Below, piece after piece: positions 11,139-23,490 of a stretch of DNA of 64,000 nucleotides (its first letter is position 1; every line of letters starts with the position of its first letter). The translations under genes were made by a program, and so were the position numbers. The stretch lies in contig NC_051141.1 of assembly GCF_014839805.1 (NCBI RefSeq), positions 13,338,777 to 13,402,776 on the forward strand, read 5' to 3'. The notes below the pieces were generated by a model. It searched no databases and was not told where the DNA came from. It saw only the letters and a list, made by a program, of their open reading frames with translations. This stretch comes from Manduca sexta. Lineage: Eukaryota; Arthropoda; Insecta; Lepidoptera; Sphingidae.

Positions 11139-11957
11139 TTATATGTAGGAACAATACATGTTCTTGCAGACTTCTTGTTACATTTCTATTGTATATATTG
11201 TTGTACATTAATTAATATGAAATTATTTAGTTTCCTAGTCATTAACAATAGAAGTAATTAACAAAATTTAAATTTTATGTATAAGCTGTATTATAATGAT
11301 ACATTTCATTTTCACGCCACAGCTTGGATAATAATAGATTAATAACGGGTTATTATATAAAAAATATGATGTACTTAATTAATATTCTTGTTTAACAAAT
11401 GAATTGTTTTTATAAAGAAACATGAATGGATGAGAATGAAAACGAAATGCAATTGTCGGGGAATTATATATCATTTTATTGCGTTAGTTGACGTGGGGAG
11501 TTATTAAGTTTTGCGTTTAAATGTCTTATATCCATGCCATAGAAACTATATTTCTCGACATCATGTTTAGCGGTCAATTTAAATGACATAAGTAAATAAA
11601 ATCTAGAAGGGCCATTTTCAGTAAATAGCTGGCAATACAGATAAATAATTATATACTTGGGAACAAAACTCTACACACAAATTACCATTTCCAATGATCT
11701 TTATGAGTGCACGAGAACGTCACAATATCCATGTAGTGCTTTTTCTCCAGGCGGAGCCTCTGCTCTTTAAGTAAATTAAGAAGATTGAAGACAATAGGAA
11801 ATTATTAAATAAACTTCATACTTTTAAGCAACAATTGTTTTCTTACTAACATCGGGACGCATCTATACAAGTACTAAATACGAATACTCTTCTATGCAGA
11901 CAGCATTTTATTGTATTTATTCAAAGTTTATCTGAAACAATACAAACAATTAATAAA
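11139..11957. other. AT-rich stretch without gene
   Basis: No recognised element. Low-complexity AT sequence, with a GC-richer word CAGGCGGAGCC at about 11749. Confidence 0.5.
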
Positions 11958-12003
11958 TTTCGTAATTATAATTTAATGTTTTCATTAAATTATAATTACG
12001 AAA
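11958..12003. repeat. Perfect 21-bp inverted repeat with 4-nt loop
   Basis: The left arm TTTCGTAATTATAATTTAATG (11958-11978) is exactly mirrored at 11983-12003, with loop TTTT. At 46 nt it is too short for a usual animal pre-microRNA. It could extrude as a cruciform or be the core of a fold-back element. No mismatch has accumulated, which is notable in neutral DNA. Confidence 0.85.
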
Positions 12004-12210
12004 ATTTCAAAATTTTGTTAGTAATTAATTACTTATGAAGTATAATTTTAATTATAAATACCTCTTATTAATAAAGTGTATGTATGAACGTAACAAAGTG
12101 TAATTAGAATAAATAAACATTTATTGTTAGTGTAGTTAATTTATATTTTAATATAAATCAGGAATTATGAAATAATAGATTATTTCTGGTATAACGTATT
12201 CTCCTTGCAG

Positions 12211-12296
12211 AACAATTATTATCTCCAACAAACCACATATTGTGTGGTCGCTTTGAACATATCTTCACAAAGAGGTCGTCCATTCTCACACCTGCT
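12211..12296 (+). other. Candidate 86-nt exon between acceptor- and donor-like sites
   Basis: The sequence CTCCTTGCAG ends at 12210 and GTAAGTCAC begins at 12297. The enclosed 86 nt are open in two of three frames, unusual for this AT-rich surrounding. In one frame it reads QLLSPTNHILCGRF and onward. No family is recognised, and the upstream pyrimidine tract is only moderate. It could be a cryptic exon of the surrounding locus or coincidence. Confidence 0.18.
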
Positions 12297-13998
12297 GTAA
12301 GTCACCGCAACGTCGGCACGTCGATTTTCACGCGGCAAATCAGATAAAGCCCCGCGATTGTGTATGCCACGTGTGGACTGTGGACGTCCGGACTAAATTG
12401 GAAATAGATAATCCAATAAATAACCACAGGTAGTGCTGTCTTCATTTTGAGGAATTACAAATTCCTGGTTATTGTACTTTGTTTTTCGCTCCTAACTATC
12501 TTGTACACCCGCGAATTACGAAGATTCTCACATAGGAATACGCATCTGTCAAAAAACATCACGAACTCGTTACGTACCGAACAATTCTGTGACGCTGAAT
12601 ATACTATTTTTCCTAATTACTTCGTAATACATTTAGATAGATTTATACCTTCTATATATATTGTATTATATGAGATTAATACTCGATAAGATCGCAAATT
12701 GTTGTTCAAAAATTATAGTTGAATATAACAGTGATATTTTAAAATCAAGACCTGAAAATCTAACCCGTTTACGATGAGTTCATATGAGGTAAAAATTAGT
12801 AATTTACAATAAAAAATATAAATATTAAGTTTTATTGTCTTATCTCATATCTCATTTTGATTAAATTGGCTTGTCTCTGAAGAGTTCTGTTTACGCTTTC
12901 CCTTGAGCAAACGTCCTTGAGCGATTTGTTCTATACTTGGAGGCGCACGAGTTGCGGTCGTGGAAATGGAAAAGCTTTACGAATAATTTCTTAAAAAAGT
13001 AATTTCGGGTCTTCTTGAAAATTGTATATTACTAAAATATTCTCTATTTAATTGTCTATCTAGTAATGTTGGTTGAAAATTAAAATTTATTTACATTAGG
13101 AGCAGATGTATGGAATCAACATTTTTTGTGGCGTTTTCATTACGAAATTAATGAAACAATACACTTTATAAAAAAAAATAATCAAACTAAAGATATCATA
13201 TTGTAAAAATATGATGATTGTTTTTTTAATATGTGTATTATAAATTTTTAATGAATTGCTCCTAAAAATACAATCAACGCGCCATACTGCTGGGGTAAGG
13301 GCCTTAAGTGAACACCTACTACTTTCCAATCCCTATATCCTTACATATTAAGTATCCTTAAAGTATCTAAAAATACAACGACTTTAGCTGAAAAGCAATC
13401 CGAGCTTCTTAAACTTTCTCTTAGAAAAACACGTGAGACACGTTCCTGGGAAATATAATGTTATAAAGCCAATTAATTTAAAATGCCTTTTACGTGGTAT
13501 TATTTATTTGTCGCTGGATTTTGCTTTAAATCTTCTTTGTTCGGGAATATGTAAATACTTTGACCAATTAACTACGTATACAGGGAAACTCATACGTAAT
13601 AGGTGAGAATGATACATTTTTCTTGTAAGACTATATTATTATTGTCAACCTCTGGCTCTTTACCAAATTAATATGTTAAGTAATCCATGTCAGTGAATAT
13701 TTAATAACAAAAGTCATTTTTGACAGATTGAGCAAAAATATAAAATAATTTGACCTATTCTTTTACATTTCCAAAACAAAACAAGTACCTCTCCTAAAAT
13801 TTAATTACTCTTTGGTATAACATATAAATTTGAATTTCGGACACTATAATTTTGTTATACTGGTAAATAAAATGAATACGTCACTGGCACGGTTTTACTA
13901 GTACGGTTTATTGAAATATGGTTTCGAATTGGTTTGCCTTGTCGGGAATAAACAGTGGTCGGTAGGTACAATACCCACAGCTGTACATCGAATGCGCA
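12297..13998. other. Stretch without gene
   Basis: GC-richer at 12297-12400, otherwise AT-rich. Open frames at 12447-12689 (+) and 13096-13329 (-) are Tyr/Ile/Asn-rich, as random AT-rich DNA gives, and unrecognised. Confidence 0.5.
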
Positions 13999-14016
13999 CG
14001 TCGAGTACACTCGACG
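13999..14016. repeat. 18-bp hairpin palindrome
   Basis: CGTCGAGT, an AC spacer, then ACTCGACG make a perfect 8-bp stem with a 2-base centre, in a CpG-rich islet. It could be a dimeric protein-binding site. No partner site was seen. Confidence 0.5.
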
Positions 14017-14438
14017 GTGCATCACTAGCTTGAGAATGCAATATTGTTGTCAATTTTGTTATACAATAAGTAACAATTTAAAATAGATTGTTGCTTTCAA
14101 GCAATGTTGTTATGAGCATTTATTGCGTTTGTATAAACGTAATAATACTATATTCTGTATTGAGTGAAATTGATAAGAAAAATCTCGTTGTATAAGTAAG
14201 TAATAGGGTTTAAATTGAATTTCCTTATTTTACTTAAACGTAAATTTGTATTGATGTATCTTTATAATGGTTTTTAAATATCTAGCTATGTGTTTTATAT
14301 TACTAAAATATTGGTAGGGTAAAATCATAAATTCATAAGTTTTATTCGGGCGCAAGTAAAATGAAATAAGAAATTTAATTAGAGTTCACGCTATTTACTT
14401 TAAAACTACCTACGTCTGAGGACGATTTGTAAAATGCA

Positions 14439-14686
14439 TACATACATACATAACATCACGCATTTATCCCCGAAGGGTATGCAGAGGCGCAACTAGGGCA
14501 CCCACTTTTGCCAAGTATGTTCCGTCCCATGATGTGATAGGGGGCGAGCCTATCGCCATATCGGGCACAAATTCCAGACTCCGGAAAAAACCCAAATATC
14601 ACTTTGCCCGACCCGGGATTCGAACCCAGGACCTCAGAGCGCTATTTTACCGGGCATGCAATACAACTACGCCACCGAGACAGTCG
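14439..14686 (-). mobile_element. SINE family A, complete copy with 12-bp target-site duplication
   Basis: Read on the minus strand, it starts with a tRNA-like head: GGTGGCGTAGTTG as box A of the Pol III promoter and GGGTTCGAATCCC as box B about 45 bp later. Then come a Lepidoptera-type body and an (ATGT)n tail. TTGTAAAATGCA occurs on both sides, at 14427-14438 and 14687-14698, and is the target-site duplication left by LINE-driven insertion. The box B match to tRNA reflects the SINE head; no acceptor stem closes, so this is not a tRNA gene. Confidence 0.85.
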
Positions 14687-14698
14687 TTGTAAAATGCA

Positions 14699-17600
14699 AA
14701 CATCTAAAAATATTTTAAATTACAAAATCTCATCAATATCTCGCTGGCGCTTAACAACACATTAACAGCAAAACAAATATATTTAAAATATAAAGCAAAA
14801 CTAGGGATAATATGACCTCTCTGTCCTACAGAGAGGCGGTGCGCGCACAATTTACTATCAAGATCATTCATATTATAATGATTATACGCGATTAGTATCA
14901 TTTTCGTATTACAGGAAATTACGTTTTATAATTGCATGCAAATTGGACGTAATTCTATTGAGGATTACATTGTAATGCTGTTAATAAATATAACATCTGA
15001 ATGTTAACGTAGATGTCGGGGCTCTCATGGTCTAACCATGACAGATGACGAATGTAACCGTACCTGCGTGCATGTGTTTTATTAACAGAGGCATCAGTTC
15101 TATAATGAGATAAATTGTTACGAGAAAGGGCAATTATTTATGTGTGTATAGCAAAGATACTTTATTTTTCAATTAGCTAAGGTATTTAGTTTACAATCTT
15201 TATACCAAAAATTGTTACTTAACTATAAATTTATATAACGGTTCGTATATCTCGTACAGACAGCTTGCGAGCATAACCATATTGTAATCATGTAGACAAG
15301 CCCAGTAAAACGAATTAGTTAGTTAGCAAAGTAAACTCTATCAACACTTCTAAAAGTAAAAAGAGTTAACACGAGCATCGTGGCAATTCTTCTAAACGGT
15401 TCTGTAATGAATTATTCATTTACTCCATAATATAGTGTAGGTCTAGTATCTTTAAGCCACAATTGCTAAAACGGCGTCGTCTACATATCTATCATGTTAT
15501 AAACGGGTGGAAAATGCAAGGATGTGTAACGTTCTCTAACAAGTATCGTCCCTCTTTTAATGTTTTTTTTTTATTTAACCCCATTTACGATGTTTAATCG
15601 AGCTTGTTACAATACATTTAAAATGAGCAGTTCGATGGTTGTCCGCGAACTTTAAATTCATATAATAATTAATTTAAAAAAAGAGTGAAAGAATGCCTGT
15701 CTCGGCAGGTTTTTCGAGACACCACAATGTTGCAAACCATTCTAGTGCAGGATATGGCGTTTTATACTTCACGATTGAGGTTTGCGTTATAAAATTAGTT
15801 TAAAATTTTAATAAAGAATTGGTCAAATCAATTTAGAACTTCACTAGCGGAACTTTGAGAATTTTCAAGATTAAAAGCTCCGGTTCGGCTTACCTACTTC
15901 CTCCTTATTTTGATTATTGATGATTATATTTTTTAATATTATGAGTTTTACCCTCGTAATATCTTTTCAATTTATTCGTAACGGATGGGCTCCCCCGCGC
16001 ATACGTTAATCATGGGTGGAATAATATAAACGTGCCATACCGAACCTTTCTTTGCGTAACCAATGCATAAAGTAATGTTAAAATACGGCCGCTGCGGTAA
16101 CTCAAGATGTATATAACTTATTCATTGTTATCTTTGGAAATTGAGTTTCCATATGTGGCTATAAAATAATGGCACTGGTTAAGCAGTCTAGTAATAATTA
16201 TATTTTTTTTTTATAAATTATAGCGTTTGTGAGCTCGTTATGGCCATAACGATTTGTAAAAATATAATTTAACTAAAACATATCATATTACCCAGTTCAC
16301 GGTTTAAAGTAATCCTTAAAACAATACAAAATTGTTTGCTGTTCTGTATCAGTGCCATTTACGTAGCGTCATTGTCGTAACGAAATCGTGTCGTGTCTTG
16401 TAAGAGGCCGAGTAGGGTCGACGCCCTACCGAACGTCGACGTCGCTAATTAAAGTATATTTTATTGTTCCCCTAACTATTATTATCAATAGCAACATGAC
16501 GGCACCGCACGAATGCGGGCATACAATAATTATTATAATTACTTTTTTTATTATTATTTTAAATGAACGTTCGAGCTTCTGCATACTTCAATATTTTTTT
16601 ATCTCTATGGGACGAGTTCTAGAGAAACACAAGTGCGGATTGTCGTTGAATACTATTCAAACCTCCGGGGTGGGTAGGTCGAATACCACTTCAATATTTC
16701 TATCTGACTCCTCACAAAGGCGGACCATTTGAAGTACAGACAATTCCAAACTCATTGACTTTCTGGTATGCAAAGATACTTACTGTCACCTTTGTGCTAC
16801 TTTGCATGTTCTAGTAAGTATTTTCTCTATAAGAAATGCCCTAAGGAACTGTTAAGATGATCACATGAGCTCATTTCTATCTACACGTCTATAATTGTTG
16901 AAGTGATTCGTTTCAGCTGGAACCGCATATTTCGAACACGTTTAACGGTAGGAGAGATCGTTTTACTGGCGTCTCTATGGAGTTTGAATCCTTCTTTCTG
17001 AAATGTGTCATAAATTTCTGTCGTCAAAGTTAAAAAGATAAGTGATGGTATCCACTTACTATGACATGGGCTGTCATTTCATTTGCCTTAAAAAAGATCT
17101 GATATATCAAATATTAGCTTTTTATAATAGTATAGATAGAAATGTTTTTCTATTGTCTAGTTTGAAATATTTTGAAAAATACGTTAAAGATATATTCAAA
17201 ATCATCAACTGCCTCGTCTCCATGAAAATTCATTCAAGCACTGAGTTTCTTTTTACATTCATAAGTACCTAATCTTTAAACTAATCCCACGAAGTAAACA
17301 GACGTTTTGCGCTCATTAAAAAAATTAATGACCCAACGATGGGGTTTGCGGTCCAACATTGGCTCAAATGTTTCATTAAATACCCCGACCACACGATTAA
17401 TTTATCCACTTTGTAATGTTTCTGGTGATCTCTTTTACAACAATATACTAACAATGGATACACAAAATAACTAACAATGGATTAATTAAGCTAATACCCG
17501 ATGTCAATGTCCTGTCGGAATAAATTTTACATTAAGTAATTTCTATATCTGCATTGTGTCGATTGTAATTTTGATAGCTCCACGTTTTTATAAACAGAAT

Positions 17601-18349
17601 ATACTACTTAGGGGTTATTAGAGCTAACCTCAGAAACGGATGTTTTAACTTCATGGCAAATATTAGACTCTGTTTAGATAACAAGCAGCTATATATATTT
17701 TGCGCAGATGTTGATCGCAATGCCTACAAAATAGTCCAGCAGTTAACACGTATTTTGCTGATGTGCGTGTAGCACTTGTGAACGGGTCCTAAGGTTTCGC
17801 CGACAAACTTCAAAAACCCGAAGACAAATAAGTCAGATACAGACGGATATGATGTAGGCGTGTGAGACAGGAACGTGTGTGTGACTTTACGCCAGAGTAA
17901 GAAGTTGGCCGGTAAAGGTGACATGCCTGTATTTGCGATGTCTCTCCGAATGATGAGTGTTCCTGAAAAGAATTTTGAAATTTTCTATAATTCGTAGTTT
18001 TTTGGCGATTTTTATAAAAAAATCCATATTATTTACAATTACATATAGTAACAAGAAAAAAGACGCTGCATTGTTATAAATATGTATTGTCTACCATGAT
18101 AATTATTAAAGAGGTATTCAAACTATAAGAAGTGATATTTTTATTGATAGCATGTCTGGAAGATTCTTAGCTATACTAACACTAGATTACGAGCGTTGCG
18201 TTGCTCCTTAAGATTTGTACTGTAGGGTTTCTTTTAATTTGACTTTTTCTATTACTTAAAGTTTAATTTACTTCGCAATATCATAATATATCTTATGAGT
18301 AAGTATTAGTGAAAATAGTTAATTGGCCTTCTCTTACTATAAATTGTAT
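14699..18349. other. 3.6-kb stretch without supported gene
   Basis: The longest frame (16388-16732, +, 114 codons) has poly-Ile runs and no recognised domain. Two small perfect hairpins are visible: TCATGGT/ACCATGA with a 3-nt loop at 15025-15041, and GTAGGG/CCCTAC with a 6-nt loop at 16412-16429 inside a CpG-rich islet. A minus-strand frame at 17281-17463 is unrecognised. The acceptor-like CGTTTCAG ending at 16918 has only a weak donor downstream. Confidence 0.5.
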
Positions 18350-18851
18350 TCTCTACATAATAAAGGTATAAAGCTAAAGAGTTTGTTTGTTTAAACATGC
18401 TAATCTCAAGAACTACTGGTTAGGATTGAAAAAATATTTCAATGTTACATGGCCCATATTTATCAAGGAAGACTATGTAACATGCTATTACTGATAGGTG
18501 CGAAGCCTCAATGAAATATGTTACAAAAACAGGGAAAATTAATTTTGAAAGTTTCCTTTACGTGTACTGTGTAAACTATAACAGTTTCAAATCATGTATG
18601 GAGGAATTGTTCCTCTTAAAATGATCTAAAAATTATATAATAAAACAAAGTCCCCGCTGCATCAGTCTGTCTGCCTGTACGCGATAAACTCAAAAACTAC
18701 ACAAGGGTATTCGATGTAATTTAATTTGTGTAGATAGTTGTAGACTCTGAGAAAGACATAGGTTACTTTTTATCCCGGGTAATAAGTATATACCAAGAGT
18801 TTCGACCCGGAAACATTTACTCATGCGGGCGAAGCCGCGAGCAAAAGCTAG
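18350..18851 (+). mobile_element. Non-autonomous Helitron, second complete copy
   Basis: It starts near TCTCTACATAATAAAGG and carries TAAAGCTAAAGAGTTTGTTT and GCTAATCTCAAGAACTACTGG. It has the same mid-element word GCGATAAACTCAAAAACTA as the 10.7-kb copy, and ends in a GCGGGCGAAGCCGC hairpin followed by CTAG (18848-18851) and T. The minus-strand frame of 133 codons across this region (18690-19091) runs from the element into flanking DNA and is not a gene. Confidence 0.75.
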
Positions 18852-20640
18852 TCCTATTATATACCTGTCAGCTATAAGTTCTTTATAGTTGAATACATTC
18901 ACGCCTTTTATAGCTAAAAGAATAGGCAGAAGCACAATTGGTGCACCCATGCATTCAAATCCAATTGTATTAAAATGATAAAATAATATAAAGTTAATAT
19001 AATAATACATGTCGTATTGTGCCGAGAGAATGATCCGTTCATTAGAACTATATATACAACTGTCACAATTTAAACAGATAGAAACATACACCTGTTGTGT
19101 ACGATGATATATTTTTCAGAAATATTATAAAACAATAGTCCGTGCGTCCACCTACAAATCATTCACTCGTTTTGTGGACACTGTCTATAAATTATATTTT
19201 AACAACACTAAATATGTCACAAGAAATAGACGGTATTCGTGTCTGTTTATTGGAAACACAACATTGTAAATTATTAAACTTTTAACAAAAAATAAAACCG
19301 ACGCCAAATGTGATCAGTAAAATCTTATTTAAAGTTCAAGATCGTACTTATACAAGGGCAGTGTAGATACAATTGCGTTTTCCATTCCAAATGACTTATA
19401 CATAATATTTTTTTTTATTGCAGTGTATTTTGAAACAGATTAATTATTTAAGCTGTACCTTCCATTTTTGCAAAAGACATTCAATGCATATAAATTCTGT
19501 TGTTATATAGGTACTGATGAAATTTTAATAGCATCACTCTTTATTCAACTCAAGGCATAATGGATGGTCAAAATCATCACAGTCACATAAAACAAATATC
19601 AGACAGTATATGCAGAGGAATTGGGAGCCTGCTTTCTAAATGGATGTGGTCTCATTGATATTAAGAGTGTCGCTAAAGGATCAACTGAATTTGCTCCGCG
19701 GCCCTCCTAACGATGAGATGGTGATGCCAATGATTGATATATTATGCTCAGAATCATCTTTTGCACATATGAAAGCAGTAATATCTTCCTACTTCAGATC
19801 CGGTATTATTTTTTGTTTATCCATTTAAGTGCGTTTCTGTGAGAAAATCTTCTAAGAAAAGCAACGCTTTCATAAAATATTCAAGACAAAGACATTGTGT
19901 ATAATATTGTATTTATATCGTTTTTTATTTATAATCTGGCCTGTCAAGCCGGTGCGCGGGTGAGAATTAAAATATATAGCTTTTAATAAACGGACGACGG
20001 TTTTATAATTTGTAAGAGAAAAGAAATGCGAGGGCGCGACGTATTTTCTCGGAACTTGATTTATAGTTGCTTTGTTGTAATTCTTTATATTATATTTTTA
20101 ACACTTACTCTTAATAAGTGAATAAACCGCGTAGATACTAACGACATTTCGCAGAATTCACTCCAGATTTTTCTGTTTATTGATATGCGTACTCGTACGA
20201 TCGACGCCATATGGAGAACCAAAAAAGATTTTATGTACTTAATGTTATGTAGTAGTAGGACTTAACCGCATTTCTAAATTAGCTTCCATTCTAATCGTAT
20301 ATTATGTCACTTTATTCATTTATTATTACAAAAACAAAATATAGAATTAGTCTCAGAAATCGTCGTTCATTATATCTCAAGGACTTCAAGTATTATTTGG
20401 TTTTATGATACAAGTTTATTTTAGCAACTATTCGTGAAACTAGCCAAGTCAAGTAGAAATTTTCCTCGTCTCTAAGACCACCAACATATTATTACAACAA
20501 CATTACCGCAAGCAATAAGTGTAATTTGTCTGGCACATAAATTACTTTAGTAGCTACTGCAAATGATAAATTATATTAATATTCTAAAACTGTTACCAGC
20601 ATAACTTATTCCGAATAGTTTAATATACATTAAATATAAA
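18852..20640. other. Stretch without gene
   Basis: AT-rich unique sequence. A strong acceptor-like TTTTTTTTATTGCAG ends near 19424, but no convincing donor follows within 200 bp. A small frame at 19640-19828 (+) is unrecognised. Confidence 0.5.
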
Positions 20641-20775
20641 ACATTTCCAATATGGTGGTGACGCGAACGCCACTTGTGACGGACAGACGGACACGACGAC
20701 GGCCGGCTGTGTAATACAGAATAAATAGTTGGCGCGGCACTAAGGCGAACGGCACGCGTGCGGTTAAAAAGCTCC
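20641..20775. promoter_or_regulatory. GC-rich patch
   Basis: A block of about 120 bp rich in CpG (ACGGACAGACGGACACGACG and GCGGCACTAAGGCGAACGGC) in AT-rich surroundings. It may be a regulatory element or an exon remnant; nothing in it is recognised. Confidence 0.2.
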
Positions 20776-22019
20776 AATTAATATCATGGCAGATTTTTTT
20801 TTTGGATTGGTATGCATGTTATGTTATTGTCAATTAACTTAAATAAACTTTAAACAATTAATTGCGATAACGTCGGGACAGAAGAAACTGTCAATTTGTT
20901 GGTATACGGCAAGGATATAAAAGATAGTCAATAATGGGTAAACAAAACTTCAATTCATTTTGTCTTTAAATAACTCACTGACTAATAGAACTCATAAAAA
21001 AAAATAAGTTCAATCAGCTGACAAACATTTCACGACGGCTTACTCACCTAGTTCAGTAGTTCTACCCAGCAATAAAGTAAGGAATTAATATAGCCTGTTT
21101 CTAAATACGCCCCAGCTATAGGCTATCATATTGCACAATTTTTGTTCTTTCAAAAACAGTCGACTTATTTCAAAATGAAGTGTTTCTTTGAGTTCTATTT
21201 TAAATGTAAGTGTTTTGTTATTTTTAGCTAGATGGCGAAACAATACGCAGTACCTTTCTGCCTCTAAAATTGCATTCATTTATCCATTTACACTTATCCT
21301 TAATGTCAAAGAAGTAGAAAAAATCATTATGTTTGTATAAAGTGCGCCGCTTTAAATAAACGTTGCATTGCCTAAGAGTTGGCAGCTTACTGTAATAAAT
21401 AAAATGGCTTTTACTTGTTTTCTCTTCGCCTTAAGATTTTCATTGGGTACAATTTTTAATTATAACACGTCAAAAATTCTTGGAATAGTAAGAAATATAA
21501 TTATATTATAATCTTATTAAGCATCCCCATATTTAGATTGCCTCGTGTAAGATTAAGATTTGGGGCCTCTTAAAAAATCATTCTCGTAAACCAGCGCATA
21601 GAGCATCATGTACATAAGGCACCAATCGGGAAAATATTTACTACTTAGTCGTACTATAATTGTTGTATTCGATCTAGTCGTTTTTTGTCATTGTTTTATT
21701 ATCCGTATCAAATATGTGTATCAACCAACTTACAAGTTTTCCAAAACAAAATATCCGGGGTTCCAAATATTTCTATCTGCAATTTTCAGTACAATATTCT
21801 GTAGAGGATATGATTTTTAAAAACATCTTTATTTCAAGTTAATAATATCTGCCTAAGCACCGTAGGAAATAAATAAGCATTTACCATATTCAGTCCACTT
21901 CCGTCCAGCTATGAATAGACACTGATTGTAACGAGAGACCAAATGGCCACATTAAAAACTGTAAATATTTTTCAAATGTTTTTTTCATTTGAATATGTGA
22001 ATGTGTTTTGGTTAGTTAG
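20776..22019. other. Stretch without gene
   Basis: AT-rich unique sequence. On the minus strand, AACTAG followed by GTGAGTAAG at about 21039-21053 resembles a donor site. Frames at 21085-21279 (-) and 21608-21820 (+) are unrecognised. Confidence 0.45.
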
Positions 22020-22450
22020 CAAGTGTGCGGTCGGTGCGCTGCGGGCTTCTGCTGTGTGTGCGGCGAGCCTACGCGCCAGCTGTGGCCCGGTACCATAAAG
22101 TCGAAATAACACTTTTTGCCGGCTTCCGCCTCAGTCTGGGCTTGGCGTAAACGTACGTTTTTATGAATACTTAAACTAATAATTAACGCCCGCACTTAGT
22201 TGCTCTTAGAACAGTGTTTACGAGTGAATTTTCTCGGTACGTATTGTTTGTTTTTCCATTATGTCCATAGGCGTCGCGGTCCATTTTCCACACAGCTCAT
22301 TACTGCGTGTCGAACGCGTGCCACTTTTACTTAACTCATTTTAAATGCAACATATTGTACACAAGTTTTAAATTATTATTACAATTAATGATATCGATGT
22401 GTGCGGGACCGGGCGCGCGCGCACTACTCGCTACTGACTATACGAGGCTA
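22020..22450. promoter_or_regulatory. GC-rich, promoter-like region
   Basis: GC-rich segments at 22025-22150 and 22270-22320, and a GGGCGCGCGCGC run at about 22410, surround TCAGT initiator-type words (CCTCAGTCTGG near 22130). A promoter or alternative first exon is plausible by composition only. Confidence 0.25.
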
Positions 22451-22960
22451 TGATATTACGGTAGTGATCTTTGAACAAATCTCTATTAAATGTAAGTTCA
22501 AGTCAATTGACAATTAAGCTCTTTCTATATTCTTTTGAATACTTTCCAAAACTGTCGTGAAGGTTATTTTAGGACATACACTAACGTGGATAATTTATTT
22601 AATTCTTATGATAAATTGTTATTATTAATTCGTATTATTTATATTAGCTGTTGTATTTGCTCACCGCAACAGATTTCTTTAATGCACCTACCACGATTAT
22701 CTCTGCTCCGCCCTAAGGTTGACTGGGAGATAATGCCTACGGCATTAAGTCCGCCTATGTACAATTATGTATAAGTGCAAATAAATAAACAAATAAACTT
22801 TGATTAGGTGAAAATAATGTGAAATATTCTAGCGAAAAACTTATAAAATTTGGTCTATAGGAAATTTATTGATTATTTAAATATTACATTTTACCCTGAA
22901 ATTACTTATTCTCGTAAACAGATTGTTTATAGCGTAGTTTTGTATTGCGACAGGCCCCTA
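22451..22960. other. Stretch without gene
   Basis: AT-rich. A 79-codon frame (22535-22774, +) has no recognised family. Confidence 0.5.
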
Positions 22961-23175
22961 GCCTCGGTGGTGTAGTGGGGCTCGCGGGCTGGCAGATTCT
23001 GTGCCGACCGCATTGTCTTACCATAACCGTGAGTTCCGTTACTGGCCGAGGAAAAAGGTGACATCTGGTTATACGTACGCGATCAAGAGGTTCCGATCCT
23101 GGATACGCCGTTGCGTGCAGAGCTGCGAATAAATTGCATCAGTGTGCCGAAAATTTGTCGCGTGACTGATTGTGG
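22961..23175 (+). mobile_element. Diverged SINE-like element with tRNA-type head
   Basis: GCCTCGGTGGTGTAGTGG resembles the box A head of the SINEs in this window. GAGGTTCCGATCCTGG about 120 bp further on resembles box B with one extra base. The distance is larger than in the other copies, so it carries an insertion or belongs to another family. No tail or target duplication is clear. Confidence 0.45.
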
Positions 23176-23291
23176 TAATAATAAGAAAAAATATTTTATA
23201 AGTATAATATGTTCGTAATTATAAGCACTTCATGCAGACAGTTATAAACTGTACGTTTTATATTAAAATTATATAACCGTAAATCTAGGCA

Positions 23292-23490
23292 TCTATACTA
23301 TTATAATATAAAACTGAACAGTTTGCTTGTTTGTTTGAACATGCTAATCTCAGGAATTACAGGTTTGAAGTGAAAAAAATATTTCAGTATTGGATAGCCC
23401 ATTGAATGCTATGCTATATAACATCACGCTACGACCAATAGGAGCGGAGCAACAATTAAAAATGTTGCAAAAACCTGGAACATTTATATT
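23292..23490 (+). mobile_element. Helitron 5'-end fragment
   Basis: It begins TCTATACTATTATAATATA after an A, as a Helitron left end should. It continues AACTGAACAGTTTGCTTGT and CATGCTAATCTCAGGAAT, then ACGACCAATAGGAGCGGAGC. The first 100 bp match the order seen in the copy at 18350. The 3' hairpin and CTAG end are missing, so the right end is deleted. Confidence 0.65.

Noticed and set aside
14600..14680. tRNA-like boxes A and B on the minus strand
   Set aside because: They belong to a SINE head. There is no complete cloverleaf with an acceptor stem, and the body and tail of the SINE follow.
16168..16178. AATGGCACTGG, the first 11 bases of a miR-263-type seed region
   Set aside because: The match stops after 11 bases and the flanks do not fold into a pre-microRNA hairpin.
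16388..16732. 114-codon frame
   Set aside because: Contains poly-Ile runs from ATT repeats and no recognised domain.
18690..19091. 133-codon minus frame, the longest in this part
   Set aside because: It starts in flanking AT-rich DNA and ends within a Helitron; no Rep or helicase motif is present.
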